Source: Panicum virgatum | Taxonomy: Eukaryota > Streptophyta > Magnoliopsida > Poales > Poaceae | Assembly (NCBI RefSeq): GCF_016808335.1 | Contig: NC_053143.1 | Span: 1,893,398 to 1,957,397, forward strand | Direction: 5' to 3' | Length of the DNA stretch: 64,000 bases | Shown here: one piece after another, positions 1-12,768 of the stretch | Layout of the letters: each line of letters starts with the position of its first letter | How positions within the stretch are numbered: the first letter of the stretch is position 1 | Translations under genes and position numbers: made by a program | Notes under the pieces: generated by a model | The model's database searches: none | Seen by the model: the letters and a program-made list of their open reading frames with translations, nothing else | What the model was told of the DNA's origin: nothing

Positions 1-1289
1 GGCAATCTGCAATTTAAAAACACTTAACAAAAGAGTCAGACACAGACTAGCCCGGATACTCCGGGTTTGGTGGTCCGGAGTATCCGGAGCTATATCCGGA
101 GTCTCCGGGTTTGAACAACCTGAAACGAAACAGCAAGTATCTCTGCAAGAAAAGTAGATCGAGCTAGATAAAGAGTACCAGGGGTTCCTTAAGGTTGATA
201 TCCAACAAACGAAGTTCACTAGAAACTCGTGAGTGAGTAGATCGAGCTCAAACCCTAGAAAAGAAGTCTCACAAGCAAATGATAAAGAAATCAAGTAAAC
301 TAAGACAAAGGAGACAAGGATTTGTTTCCCGAAGTTCACACCCGAAGGTGCTACGTCTCCGTTGAGGAAGAATTCGAGAGACGGTGCTCAAAAACCCCTA
401 TGCTCCTCTCCCAAGGGCGAGATCACCTCTCAAGCCCAAGGTTACTTACTATGGATTCCTCGGCAAGGAATGGAGATTACAAACTTCTTGTGCAGCTCAC
501 AATCTTGGTTGAGCAATCACAAACACGCCTAGCCGTCTAGGAGCACAAGGCTCCAAGAGTAACAAACTTGAATCCGCGAGCTTGACCAAAACCAAGTGCT
601 CAAGAGATGGGAATGAGGCTCACTAGCACTAATCCTTGCTCTTGCTTGCTTCTCACTCAAATCCCTCAAGGAAATCACTCAAGAATGGAGAAGGGAGAGT
701 GAGAGAGCTCTTTTTGCCTTAGGTTTGAGTTCTATTCGTCAAAAGTGGCAAGAGAGACAGCTGAAGGGTATGGAGGGGGGTATTTATAGTCTTCAGCCCA
801 AAAATAGCCGTTGGGCGAAAGGGTACCCGGAGACTCCGGGTATATGCCCGGAGACTCCGGGCAACCCTGATTTTTCAGCCCGGAAACAGCACCCGGACAC
901 TCCGGGCAATGGGGTCCGGAGTATCCGGCCCTATACCCGGAGTATCCGGGTAAGGCAGGGATAAACTTTCAGTTTATGGTTCCTTTGAGGTGTTTTGTGG
1001 CACACAAGTGTTTGTATAAGTTCTCTTGAGCACAAGATCTAAATCGAAACCCTTGAACCAAGTCCCTCTTGATAGTACGACGTTCCTATACTCAAATTTC
1101 AAATTCAAAATCTAATTTCTTGAGTAAACTTGAGCTCCGCTTTTTCATTTCCTTTTTGAGGGTCGTATATCGTCACTTGATTCACCTATACATGTTCACC
1201 ACCTGCACACATGCTCAATTACACGATTAAATGCACATGTGTTTTGTCATTAACCACCAAAACCCACTTAGGGGCCTAGATCACTTTCA
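1..1289 (-). mobile_element. LTR of a retrotransposon, truncated by the window edge
   Basis: Read on the minus strand this begins TGAAAGTGATCTAGGCCCC at 1289, a start I know from grass Ty1-copia-type LTRs (TGAAAGTG, a run of Cs, then text around TTAATGACAAAACACATG). The LTR therefore ends in CA at 1288-1289 on the plus strand and continues past base 1. No TSD can be checked because the other end is missing. Open frames at 322-540 and 725-964 are low-information and not treated as genes. The lineage is from memory of consensus sequences, not a search. Confidence 0.6.
53..950. repeat. Clusters of near-palindromic CCGGAGTATCCGG units in the LTR
   Basis: At least eight copies of a 13-15 bp near-palindrome of the form CCCGGAGTATCCGGG occur in two clusters, about 53-110 and 828-950, with variants at the centre (GTAT, GACT, CACT, TACT). 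Spacing is irregular, so this is not a simple tandem array. Short inverted units like these could fold in RNA or bind a dimeric factor; neither is shown by the sequence. Confidence 0.7.
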
Positions 1290-1669
1290 GCGACGCGTTG
1301 CTCCAGCTCTGGCGTGAGGTAGCAGGAGAGGGAGGGAGAGGCTGCTGCAGTTGGGGAGCTGGCGCGCGGGGCGGACCAGATCTCGTCGTCCTCAACCTGG
1401 GGCCGCAACGCAATTCCAGATCCGGCTGGTGCGCATGTTGGCAGCCTCCCCGAGGTCCCAGAGGTGGCGGCCGCAGACCTCGGCGTCACGCCAGCCCTTG
1501 GCGGCGAGGCAGATGCGCGGGTAATCGCCGTGCGTGCATGCTCCGCACCTCCTCCCCCTGCCGATGTCTCGTCGCCTCGTCGGAACAATACGGATTGGGT
1601 CGTGTCGTCCGTCGGGATAGGGAGCACGCAAGTCCTCTTCCCTTCGCCTACGCTTACTACCAGCACCAA
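1290..1669. other. GC-rich stretch without a supported gene
   Basis: A GC-rich stretch between the LTR end and a TATA-like box at 1670. Open frames exist on both strands (for example 1268-1669 minus and 1298-1732 plus), but they overlap each other, are rich in Arg, Pro and Gly, and show no domain. They look like frame shadows of GC-rich promoter DNA. Confidence 0.5.
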
Positions 1670-4600
1670 TATAAGAGCCCCGTCCTCCCTTGTCTATCTG
1701 CTCCTCACTCCCATTCTCGTTCCAAACCCTAGGTCTGTTGTTTCTCTCTGGGCTGGTCCTTCAAATTGTTCTCCGTTCCAAACCTTACCCTGCAGATCAG
1801 TGAGCTCTTACCCTTTGCTTCCATTTTTGAGCTCTGTGTCTGCTTTTCTTTTGCCTGATCTCCAAAATTTTTCTGTGCTGGTGGAGCTGCTGCATCCGGC
1901 GATGGTGTCCATGAGACATGATGTGAGATCAGGAAAGGGCGTAGATACAGACAGGTACCTGTATTTTCTATCCTCCTTTCTTTCCTGATGAAATTCCTAT
2001 GATTTTCTGATTAGAGGCATCCTATATTTGACCTTGTCAACTACATCATTTTGACTCCCGATTTTATTTTTCCTTATGCCTGCAGTGAGGAGTGTGAATC
2101 AGAGCAACAAGATTAAAGCTTTACCAGGTGGGTTCCTGCCTTCTTACTTTGATCTTTCCCTGAATCAAGCCCTTTCCTTTACCTTTCTCTAAGGGAGTTG
2201 CTCTGCTTATTCAGGTGGTGTGAGCTTCTCTACCTGTATGTATAGGTGTATCCTTTAATTTTCCTCTACTTATTCAGGTAGATGTGTCATAGTAGAGGGG
2301 GTATCTTTTCCTTTTTTTTTTGGAATAGGGATTGTTCTGGTGCATAAATGTGCTTGTTTGATAATTCCATGTTGTTTGGCTTGGAGTGTTTGCTAGCTGC
2401 TTACCACTTGCACTACTGTGTTTTTACAAATCCTACTGCAACAATCATTGGTGTTCTTGTTTTGGTCTATGATTGATATTGATTGTGATTTCTAGGCATT
2501 GTATGTCTGGTTCTCCGAGTGGGAGGTTTGCATAGTGTCATGAAAGGAGAGGAAAAAGGCATTTTATGATGGCACATGGTCTGAACTAATACCTAGCATA
2601 TTTTTATCATTGTAAATGACTACCCAGCCAATAGCTAATGAACTTTGTTGCTGGAGCTTTTGTGTTGCTAGCCAGCCAAACCCTTCTGAACAGCCCACAG
2701 GTTCTTACAATCAAGCCTGAGCAAAGTTTATATATCTTTCTTTGAAATTCTTATATAATCTGCAGATCACTCCAAAGAAAGGTGCTAAGCTGTCTTTATC
2801 TCCTACCAGAGGAGGTTATAGAGCAGCTCGATGCTCTAGCCACACATACTCAAGGCACGCCTGTCACCAGGGACACCACATGACAAAGATGACACCATTT
2901 TTAGCAAAGGTAAAGGTTAATCTACACTCACGGCAGTTCTAACTAAAGTTAAATGCTCAGTTTTACCATGAAATAGCTACATACTTTTTCATTAAACATG
3001 GTGTAATGGTCTGCTTTTTCACTGGTTTCCTGAATGCCTGAATCATGGTGTAATGATTCTTACAAATACCAAGCAAAGTGAATTATGTAATGATTAATAT
3101 TTTCGTATTCAACTTTCCCTCTTTTCCATAGCTCTAGCTTTCAGAGCCACATGTAGAGAGCTAACATCTTAGGAGCCATATGTGTTAGTGCATATTTTTT
3201 AACTGCTCGTCAAAATCCCTACTATAATCAGATTGATGTGCACCATGGTCTATTCTTTCAGTTTCAGAAGCTCCTATAGATCTCAATCTTTTTTACCTAA
3301 TGTGTGGTTTAGTCCCCGGTCTTAAGAACTTTCCATTCACTTTGTGATTTTTCTGCATATACAAGGGAACATGTTTTTAATGAAACAGGCCAATGTCGCC
3401 AGATCCGGAGTAAAGTGGGCGGCTCACGTAAGAGCAGCGGCGCAGCATGTGGAACTAGCAGGCTCTGCGAACGACGACGAGTTCGAGTGAAACTGCAGTG
3501 ACTCTCCTTCAGATCCTGTAAGAACCCAACAGCCATCCTTAAATCGACATTATGTTTCATTCCTTGCCACCTGCTTTAATCAATAACTAAAACCATTGTC
3601 TATTCATGCTAGGGATATGGATGAATGGATACATACTAAATGAGCTTTGGTTGCAAAGAGCATGGGAGATGGTTGCCAGCTAGCCATGAAATTGTTGATC
3701 GATGTGAGTGGGAATCCTTCTCAGATTGGCAAGGGTTGCAAGCACTTAGAATTGATTCGATTTGTTGGTAAGAAGCCTAACATCTGGATGGATTTTTTCC
3801 CCTTGAGAACCTTTGGAATTATTAGTTGTATAATGATACATTAGAGCTAGATTAACCCAACTGATTTATATGTCTGCAGATATTAAAACTTGCATTAAGA
3901 GACAAGATGATGACATACAGTTGTGATAGATTGCTTACCTTTCAAGCGTTTATGCCCTTGCTCTCTACTGACAGTATTTACTCATGTTTCATGGTATTTA
4001 TTCTTTTTTTGGCAAGCATGCGTTTTAAATCATTTGTAGTGTTTTGCAAGCAATGAAATATTCTATGAGCATTTGTAACATAAAGTTATATTAAACTTAG
4101 CAAAACTAGAATGCAGTGGAAATTGTCAGTCTACAAAAGTTCTGCAATGTGTTTCATGTGAAGCCTCAAATATCGCTTTGATTTCAGGGCTAATCGCTTG
4201 CAAGTCCTACAATCGAAGATGTGTGGTGTCATCCCATCTTTGTTTTTCTACTAAGTTTACCTGAGTCAATATGTTGGTGCCTTGATTTGCTAATTTCGGC
4301 CATGGTTAGATATATAACCCTCACTGTTTCACATGATTGATTTTTATCAGGGTATGTATATTCTTCAGTTGCAAATAATGAAAGAAAACAACAATAGCGT
4401 TACTGGGCTCAATTGTCATTTCTGTTCTGGAGAATGTTTGAGCTACAGTTTGCCAAAAAAATTGAACACCACTTGCATGAAAATTTAACTGTATGCAGAA
4501 TTGCAGATTCAAATATGTTCATCTCACTGAACTCAATTGCCTCCTCTGTTCTTTTTCTTTGGGATATATGTGTGGTGTTCAGTGCACTGAAGATCCAAAA

Positions 4601-4900
4601 AAGTGGATTACCAATGTATCTCTAGAGATCTCATTTGTTTTCACTTCACTTTTCAGTGAACATTTAGGAAAGCAACATAGAGAGGTGTTCTGCTGGTTGC
4701 TGTTAAGAAGCTTCATGATGAAGAACCGTCGTTAATGGCTGATGTGCCAGACTTACAATGACCAAAGGACGTGGCAAATTATTTCAATCATTTGATGGGT
4801 ATTGCCGGCAGTATCCCTGCTTTAGCTTGGGTTGCATTGTTAGGAAAAGATTGTGATTAAAAGTTGATATTTTTTGCACTGGTTGACTATGTAATTTAAC
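1670..4900 (+). other. Possible transcribed locus, non-coding or gene remnant
   Basis: A TATA-like TATAAGAG at 1670-1677 is followed by a C/T-rich leader typical of plant 5' UTRs. Short blocks bounded by plausible splice sites follow: 2086-2126 (acceptor TGCAG, donor GTGGGT), about 2766-2910 (acceptor TGCAG, donor GTAAAG), and 3389-3490. None gives a continuous recognisable protein when joined. From 3,500 to 4,900 the DNA is AT-rich and intron- or UTR-like, with ORFs below 85 codons. It could be a long non-coding RNA, a decayed gene or captured exons. Transcript data would decide. Confidence 0.3.
3389..3490 (+). pseudogene. Possible terminal-exon fragment of an unknown gene
   Basis: After an acceptor (AACAG at 3384-3388) a 33-codon open frame ends in TGA at 3488-3490. 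It encodes an Ala-rich helix-like stretch and an acidic tail (NDDEFE). Composition is more protein-like than its neighbours, but I do not recognise the family and no upstream exon can be joined to it with confidence. Confidence 0.25.
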
Positions 4901-5465
4901 AAGTAATGGAATGCATATGCCCGTTTTATTTAGAAAAATTATGAATGCTATTTAAAATATGGTGTGGCTAATCTTTGCTTTATATTCGGACCATAACACA
5001 TGTCGAAATATCTAAAAGAACATTTTCAAAAAAAGACACAAGGAGATTGTTTATATTTTGAGAAAATAAAAAAATTGTTTCTACTCTGAAAAAATGATAA
5101 CTGCATTAGAACATCTCACATTCCAGTGTCACAACTTTAGGTTATCTATGTATAAGTTCAATCTGAAAAAAAATAAATCAAATATGAAATATTTCAACAA
5201 ATTTTTACCAAATGTTCTAGTTTATACTTACAGACAACGTGATGGACAGGATGATGTCGATGGATCACGATGCAGCAGCTACTTGCATTTAGAGCTAAGC
5301 AAAGCCATCGCGTCACGCATAATGTCGTCTAACACTACACACGTGTATGTGTATCCTCTCCACCGTACCTAGGCCTAGCTAGCTAATTAAGGCATGCGCC
5401 TGCATTATCCTTCCATGCGTGCTCCCGAATCCATGCCATGTCATTGCCATGGCGCACTACATTTA

Positions 5466-5685
5466 GCGCCTGTTTAGTTTTCAAAAAATTTCGTATAGTA
5501 TTTGTAACATCAAATCTTTTAACACATGCATGAAATATTAAATAAAATTAAAAAAAACTAATTACGCAGTCTACCTGATTAATACAAGATGAATTTTTAA
5601 GTATAATTAATTCATAATTGAACAAGTAACAACAAAATGTGCTACAATACTAAAATCCAAATTTTTTAACCAACTAAACACACTC
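5466..5685. mobile_element. Tourist-like MITE, 220 bp, TTA target duplication
   Basis: The ends are inverted repeats: GCGCCTGTTTAGTT on the left, and the complement of AACTAAACACACTC on the right (GAGTGTGTTTAGTT). TTA flanks both sides at 5463-5465 and 5686-5688. The interior is AT-rich with no ORF. The end sequence and TTA duplication fit the PIF/Harbinger-derived Tourist-like MITEs common near grass genes. It lies about 1.5 kb upstream of the arabinofuranosidase start. It was probably mobilised in trans, since it encodes nothing. Confidence 0.8.
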
Positions 5686-6539
5686 TTACATTCTTAGCTT
5701 GCATTGCTAGGTCATGTCGACGTGTCCAATCCACATGCTGTAGGTATGTACTTGCTGCCACCTAGCTAGCTGCTAGGGATTGCCTGCGACTGACGCGATT
5801 GATGTATTTCGTTTTTTTTTTCTGAGTAAGTTGCTTGTATGGTATTAAAAATTTAACTCATCCTTAAAAATTAAACCATCCCTTCGATGCCACCGATTCT
5901 TCTATTTTCATCACCTATATTCTTCTACTACTGTGCTATACTATTGTTAATTGCTCTCTCTCACGTCTCACCCCGAATCTGGGAAACATGCGTGCATCTC
6001 CCTCAGCTCCTCCTGAGACTAGCTAGTGTCTTTTCTTGCACCGGATACGACCGGATCCCCAATGCAAGACGACCGAGCAAGACAATCATATAGTATTATC
6101 CTGGTCTTTGTTGAGTGCTTGCTTCGCCAAGTTAGTTAGATGACGTCACCGCACCCACAAAGATCTTATCTCTCACCACACCACTCTGCAATAGATCGAT
6201 GTGATGCTTCTGCTTCACTCTTTCATCTCCTTCCTGATCGATCAGTGGCCAGTGATTGAGCTTCAGCCGCCCTCTCTCTCTCTGGATGCAAGCAAAGCAA
6301 AAGCATAAGGGGGCCACAAAGATAAGTGGCCGCAGCCAAATCCAATGCTATGGATTGGGGCCCGCCTGTCCGTGGGTCCGGATCCCTGCTCCGGCAAGCA
6401 ACTCAACTCATCTGCCCGCGCCGCGACCCGAGCTTCCTCGGTCAGTCCTCTCCCCCGTCGCCGCGGCGCGACCCACACCGCTTGCGTGGCTCCCGTAGCC
6501 CCTATGCGCACACTTCCCTTCAAAGCCACTGATTCATCC

Positions 6540-7177
6540 CAGTTCCTCTACTTAAGCGCACGCCTCCAGGGATTCCTTCCTGTGTCCTGCACTCGCTCGC
6601 CTCTTCCGTCGGGAGGGGAGGTCTTGGATGCTGCCCGCATGGTGAGCAGCTAACCTCCCGAAGTTTTCTGATCCTACTTCTTCAGTTCTCGACTTCTTGC
6701 ATGTTCGAGTTAGGGTCTCTCCTCTTGCATTTGTTGCGCACACAAGCTGTTCGGCGGAATGAACAAGCGAGGACAATTTGGTGGTTAATCTTTGGTGCTC
6801 TTTTCTGATGATTAAATGATTGTAGTAACATTTTAAATTGACGCAACCACTCTTCTTTTCCTATTGTATATAAGTGCCTGTACAGCTCGTGTCTGACGAA
6901 ACAATGAAGACCATTTTAAATTGCAGCTGCACTGAATTGTGTAAGGTGGATACAAATCGTTAAGCTCAAGGATAATGTTTGGACATCTATCCAGTTGTTA
7001 CATTTGTAATATATGCCCGCCTTATGTTTCTGAAATTTTCTAATCCGAAGGTGTCAATTTGTGGTAGCTTGTGCCTACCAGTTTCCACCTACTCTACTGA
7101 CCTCTGATAATATTATCTTCTTCTCCTATTTGTTCAATAGACACACGGGTTCAATTAGAGTTTACAAGTGGAAGCGT
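6540..7177 (+). promoter_or_regulatory. 5' leader of the arabinofuranosidase gene with a leader intron
   Basis: A GC-rich leader ends at 6641 with the donor GTGAGC (6642 on), and an acceptor TTCAATAG ends at 7140, giving a leader intron of about 500 bp. Splicing joins an ATG at 6639-6641 to ACACACGGG and a TAG after six codons, so the spliced leader would hold a six-codon upstream ORF. The main ATG is 7178. A leader intron is common in plant housekeeping and cell-wall genes and may support expression. No clear TATA box is visible; CTACTTAAG near 6549 is the closest. Confidence 0.5.
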
Positions 7178-10100
7178 ATGGGTACCAAGGAAGCATCCCC
7201 TCCTACTGTCCTCTGCCTCTTCTTTCTGTTCTGCTTAGGCGGCAAATGCCTAGCGTCAGAATTCCAAGCTACCCAGACAGCAACCCTCACGGTTGATGCC
7301 TCACCGCAGCTTGCTCGGAAGATTCCTGACACACTATTTGGGATCTTTTTTGAGGTGAGACAGTAATTTCTTGGCGCATGCAAGTTTTATTGGTCTTCTC
7401 ATGTTTTGCCTCACATAATCAGAATAACCCAGATATACTTCATGTCGCATCATGTTCATGCAATAACCAGCTTAGTTGTACTGTAGGAGATCAACCATGC
7501 AGGAGCTGGTGGAATATGGGCTGAACTCGTTAGTAACAGAGGTACTTTAGTTATTCTTGACTTTTACTGTGTGTTTGTTTGGTGTGAACAGTCTGAAAAG
7601 CAGACTCCATGCACTTGTTTTGAGCATAGGATTGAAAAGACTCTGAAAACAACACATACAAATTTTATTTCGAGCATAAGCTTAAATAGAACATAATAGG
7701 CCTTTCCTCTTCAGAACCTTCTACCAGATGTTGAAGCTGGATTTATGCATAAATATCGTCTGGATTTATGCTACAGGTTTTGAAGCTGGAGGCCCCCATA
7801 CTCCATCGAACATTGGCCCATGGTCCATCATTGGAGATGACTCTTCCATATTTGTGGCGACTGATCGTACATCATGTTTCAATCGAAACATTGTTGCTCT
7901 AAGGATGGAGGTCCTCTGTGATAACTGTCCAGCTGGGGGTGTTGGCATTTACAACCCAGGATTCTGGGGCATGGTATGACTTTTTGTTGACTGCATGTTT
8001 TCTTTCTCATATTGGCATGTCAAATGGATAATTTGCCATAACTACTTAATTAATATCAGTAATTTGTATAATATGTTGGAGTCTAATGTAGGAGGGCTTG
8101 GTGATTTTGTCATACATAGAGACATCATTGAGTTCCATGCATTTCCTTCAGAATATATTTATGAAACCTTTATATATATATATTCCGTTTTACTACCTTG
8201 GTTTACTTTTTTTTTCTTTTCAATAATGCTACCTTTTTTTAACATCCAGAACATAGAAGATGGAAAGACATACAACCTAGTTATGTATGCTAAGTCGCCA
8301 GAAACAACAGACTTGACAGTTTCGCTAACGAGTGCTGATGGGTCACAAAGTCTGGCTTCAGCTACGGTCACGTTAGTAATTTTTCTCACATTTTTGGGAC
8401 AAGAGAAAATATTTGTGTCTTCATAATGTCTGAAAGGATGGCATTGTTGTAGAGTCTCTGGCACATTAAATTGGACAAAACTGGAGCAGAAATTGGTTGC
8501 CAAAGGAACCAATAGAACCTCAAGGCTTCAAATAACGACTAACAAGAAAGGAGTTGTCTGGTTTGATCAAGTATCACTCATGCCTGAAGACACATACAAG
8601 GTATATCACATTTATTGTTCTCGATCTTGGCAGTGAAAGACACAAATAAAGCTGAGAAAATACCTCTATAAAATACTGGTGATAATATATACACACACAC
8701 ACACACGTTAGTAGAAAACTTTTGAGCATGAAGCATTGATCAATTAATTATGCCTGGCAACAAAATCATACCCCTTAAAATAAATACTAGGTCAGTAGGT
8801 TGAGAATCTCCTTTTCCATAATCCAATAATTATGCCACATTTCCATTAAATCCTGGGCACCTAAGTTATGTGAAGGTATGCTTTGTGACACCCACTTGGC
8901 TGCAACATTTTTATTACGATCTGCACTCTGTTGTTCTACAAATCTGGCTACTGCCTACTTTTAACCCTTTACCTGCAGAGTAATAGTGTAGCACCCTGTT
9001 CACTGCTTCGATTTGCTTGATGAATGTAATAATCAAATAAATGTTTCTGATGGATACCCTGTTTTTTTGAATTTTATTTGTTGGTTCATCTATTTAGTGT
9101 ACTCAGTAATTATCATGCACACACAGGGACACGGTTTTCGCACAGAACTTATATCCATGCTTTTGGATTTGAAACCACGATTCTTGAGATTTCCTGGTAT
9201 GCTCCCTTTCTTTTTTAAATTGAAAATCAGGTTCTTGATAGTAAGACATATATGATATGTTCGTATATGGTGAACATATTTTGGGACAATTGACTAGATT
9301 GCATGCAACTATTGTAGGAGGCTGCTTTGTAGAAGGTGATTGGTTAAGGAATGCCTTCAGGTGGAGAGAATCTATTGGTCCATGGGAGGAGAGACCTGGA
9401 CACTTCGGGGATGTTTGGCACTACTGGACTGATGATGGCCTTGGATATTATGAATTTCTTCAGGTACCAGTTTTCATTGCTTCATATTAACCTTTCCTTT
9501 CCTATCGTTGCTCCCTAACAATTCAACATCGAAATCTACATCGAAGCTTGCGGAGGACCTGGGTGCTGCCCCAATCTGGGTGTTCAACAACGGTATGTTT
9601 TCAGATTTGTTAGATCTTAGATCATTGTTGGGCTTCTTAACTGATGTAAAATTCCCTCTTATAACTCAGGAGTCAGCCACAATGATGAAGTTGATACTGT
9701 TGCTATTGCTCCTTTTGTAAAGGTCTGTTTTGATTTCCATAGCTATCAATAAACATTTCTTGATCTAGCTATATCAGAGCCTTCAATTTTTACTGCATTG
9801 TATTTTCAGAAGTGAGATGAAAATCACTTTTATATATCAGAACATTAGATGTTATAAATAATAGCGTTTCAGTTTCATGAGCAAAAAAAAGCACATCTCA
9901 GGTTAAAAGCTTTATTGCTTAGATCATAATGAGAACAATTGCATATAACCATTTTTCTATAATGTTAAAGGTATTCTCTTCTTCATGAGTTCTGAAAAAT
10001 GCATGATGGTTGGTTTCATCCTTAATCCTTTACATTTTATTCAGGTAGTTCACATGCAGAGATGATGCATGCCTTGAGTTGTACATTCACATTTACCAAG

Positions 10101-12361
10101 TTTTTCCATGAATAAACTTCTTCCCCTAAGTTGAATAACAGCAAACTCATTAAGATACCTTATGCTTCTATAGATTTAGTTTTACATTCATAGTTGTAGC
10201 TTCATTGTTATGGAAATGTTTATCTTTCTACAGGATGTATTGGACAGTCTAGAGTTTGCAAGGGGGAGTGCAAACTCAACATGGGGCTCTGTTAGGGCTT
10301 CAATGGGTCACCCTGAACCCTTCCCAGTGAAATATGTTGCAATTGGAAATGAAGACTGCGGGAAAAAGTTCTACCGTGGTAAATTTGTCAACTACATTTT
10401 TATTGCATCTTTTTTATAGTATATAGTTCAACGACTTGTGGATAAGGCAGCTTCTTTCTGATGTGCGTTTACTAGGAAAGAAACTTAATTAACTTGATTA
10501 TAACTCCCAGTGGTAGTCGACAAGGGAAATACCTCAGCTACAAATTGTTTGTACAGATGAAACCCAATTTTTGTCCCATGGCATAATAATAATATTCTCT
10601 ATGGACAGGTAACTACCTCAAGTTCTACAATGCTATAAGACAGGCCTATCCTGACATTCAAATGATCTCAAACTGTGATGGTTCGTCTAAACCACTTGAT
10701 CATCCTGCTGATTTATACGACTTCCATGTAAAGTTCTTGCCGCAAAAAAGTCCAGTTGTCTCATGTTTCTGTCTTGATTTTGTGGTTCTATTCAATTATT
10801 CATGGTCAAGGTCAACTTGCCTTCTCAAAATTGCTTCTTTTTCTAGGTCTACACTGACTCGAAGACTTTGTTTAACATGAGGAGCACATTTGACAGAACA
10901 TCTCGTAGTGGACCCAAGGTAAATCTCAATTTCACAAGGAAGATTCATGTGATACAGCCCTCATTCATGACCAATCATTTACATTGATTCGGAACTTCCA
11001 TGGTGTTTCACTTGGGATGTTCTTAGGGCAATATAAAATAACCTTTTTTGCTATTCGGAACCCTTGAGAGAGGGAGAAGGGTACAATTTTTCAAGGTGTT
11101 ATGATTCTAAAAACAAGGAATATATACGTGATGTATGATTTTATTTCCACGTTCTGGAGACTCTTAAGAACGTCATTGATTTTCTTTCTTATGTAGATCA
11201 TCATATCCTGTTTTGAGTTTAGACAGTAAAAATGTTTCTGACTATGATTCCAATGCAGGCTTTTGTGAGTGAGTACGCTGTTTGGAGAAGTGACGCAGGT
11301 AGAGGAAGTCTTCTTGCTTCATTGGCAGAAGCTGCTTTCCTTACTGGGCTGGAGAAGAATAGGTGAGCTGTCCTTCGTTTAAATTTTTTGACTGAATTTC
11401 TTGACGATCAGACCTGAGTTTTCATGGATAAATATTGGTGATTGTCTTTGCTTGTTAAGTAGACATGCCAGACTTCCGCCTGCTCTAGTTCCACTTCCAC
11501 TGCCAAGATAATATTTTACTGTGAGTTAGATGTCCTTTTGTTGGTTCTTTGCAGTGACATTGTTCAGATGGCAAGTTATGCTCCACTGTTCGTGAACGAC
11601 AATGATCAAACGTTAGTATTCATGGTTTTATCTGCTACTTGTTTCTTGTGTCCATGTTGATCTAATCATCTAACATTGCAATTATTCTGTTTGAATAAAA
11701 CAATCAGGTGGAACCCAGATGCTATTGTCTTTAACTCGTGGCAGCATTATGGAACTCCGAGTTACTGGATGCAAACCCTTTTCCGTGAGTCCAGTGGTGC
11801 CATGATTCATCCAATCAAAATCAGTTCCAACTACTCTGGTTCTCTGGCGGCATCTGCAATTACTTGGCAAGATTCAGAGAATAGTTTCCTAAGAGTAAAG
11901 GCAAGAAAAATTTATCACATCCATCTTAGCCTGTACCTGACGGATTACAAACATGTGATCTCAAGAAGCTCTTGTGCAGGTTGTAAACTTTGGATCAGAT
12001 GCTGTTAGCCTTACAATCTCCACAAGCGGACTTCAAGCTAGTGTTAATGCTCTGGGATCAACAGCCACTGTTCTCACATCCGGGAATGTGATGGATGAAA
12101 ATTCTTTCAGTAACCCAAACAAGGTAACTTTTTCCTCCTTGCTTTCGCTTGCTTACAGTCTCGATGCATGTTTGCGCTCTGTTTAGGCTGCCCTCTGGCG
12201 CATCTGAATGCAAAGCCTGATTGTAAACTATTGTGCAGGTTGTGCCAGTTAAGAGCGAGCTGAGCAATGCCGCAGAGCAGATGCAGGTCACGCTGGCTCC
12301 TCACTCCTTCAGTTCATTCGATCTCGCGCTGGCTCAGTCCAAACTTATTGCGGAAATGTGA
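7178..12361 (+). CDS. ARAF: Alpha-L-arabinofuranosidase, GH51, complete 17-exon gene
   Basis: Predicted to release terminal alpha-L-arabinofuranosyl groups from arabinoxylan and arabinan in the cell wall. Exons: 7178-7354, 7487-7541, 7777-7973, 8250-8371, 8453-8600, 9127-9196, 9318-9463, 9547-9592, 9670-9722, 10234-10378, 10609-10727, 10847-10918, 11259-11362, 11555-11611, 11708-11900, 11980-12123, 12239-12361. They join without a frame break to 656 aa, the usual size for plant GH51 enzymes. A signal peptide covers about residues 1-26, followed by the family motif FFEEINHAG, a carbohydrate-binding-like segment (about 85-230), then the barrel. The general acid/base is Glu378 (GNEDCG) and the nucleophile Glu455 (FVSEYAV). 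All introns are GT-AG except the one after 11900, which starts GC. The start was chosen at 7178 because it begins the signal peptide; an in-frame ATG at 7061 lies in the predicted leader intron. Confidence 0.95.
8685..8706. repeat. (AC)n microsatellite in an arabinofuranosidase intron
   Basis: A short TATATAT run leads into eight AC units (8691-8706) inside the intron after exon 5. Likely length-variable; no function is implied. Confidence 0.8.
11901..11979 (+). other. GC-AG intron in the arabinofuranosidase gene
   Basis: The exon ends AGAGTAAAG and the intron starts GCAAGA and ends TGCAG. Using the upstream GTAAAG instead would drop two residues (Val-Lys) that the paralog at 60,650 keeps with a normal GTAAAA donor. 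AAG|GCAAGA matches the usual context of functional GC donors. Confidence 0.8.
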
Positions 12362-12768
12362 AGTGGCATGACCCATAGTAGGCTGGTGACAGATACACGA
12401 GCAATACACACTACAGATGGTGTGATACGCGAATACCAGCAACCAGGGAGTTGCTGCTGTTAGCATCTTGATAAAAGCTTTGTATAGTGTAACACGATGC
12501 AGATACACAGTACTAAATAAAAATCACATCAGGTTGGTTTGGTGTTGACTCATTTTCTTTCTCCATGTTCTCTTTGCATGCATGTCAGATCACGCCATAC
12601 TCGCTTTGTTTTGCTCATCATTTTACTTATTCGAAAAGAGGAGCTCCAGACTACCAGTACAGCCACATGCCCACATCCTTGTACACATTCTTCAGAAAAA
12701 GAGAGAATGAAACATGTTCGCCCTACTAGACACGACACATCATCAAGAAGCTTCTTTATCAGTTACTA

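Noticed and set aside
7061..7177. In-frame upstream ATG of the arabinofuranosidase ORF
   Set aside because: It would add 39 residues before a clear signal peptide and lies within the predicted leader intron.
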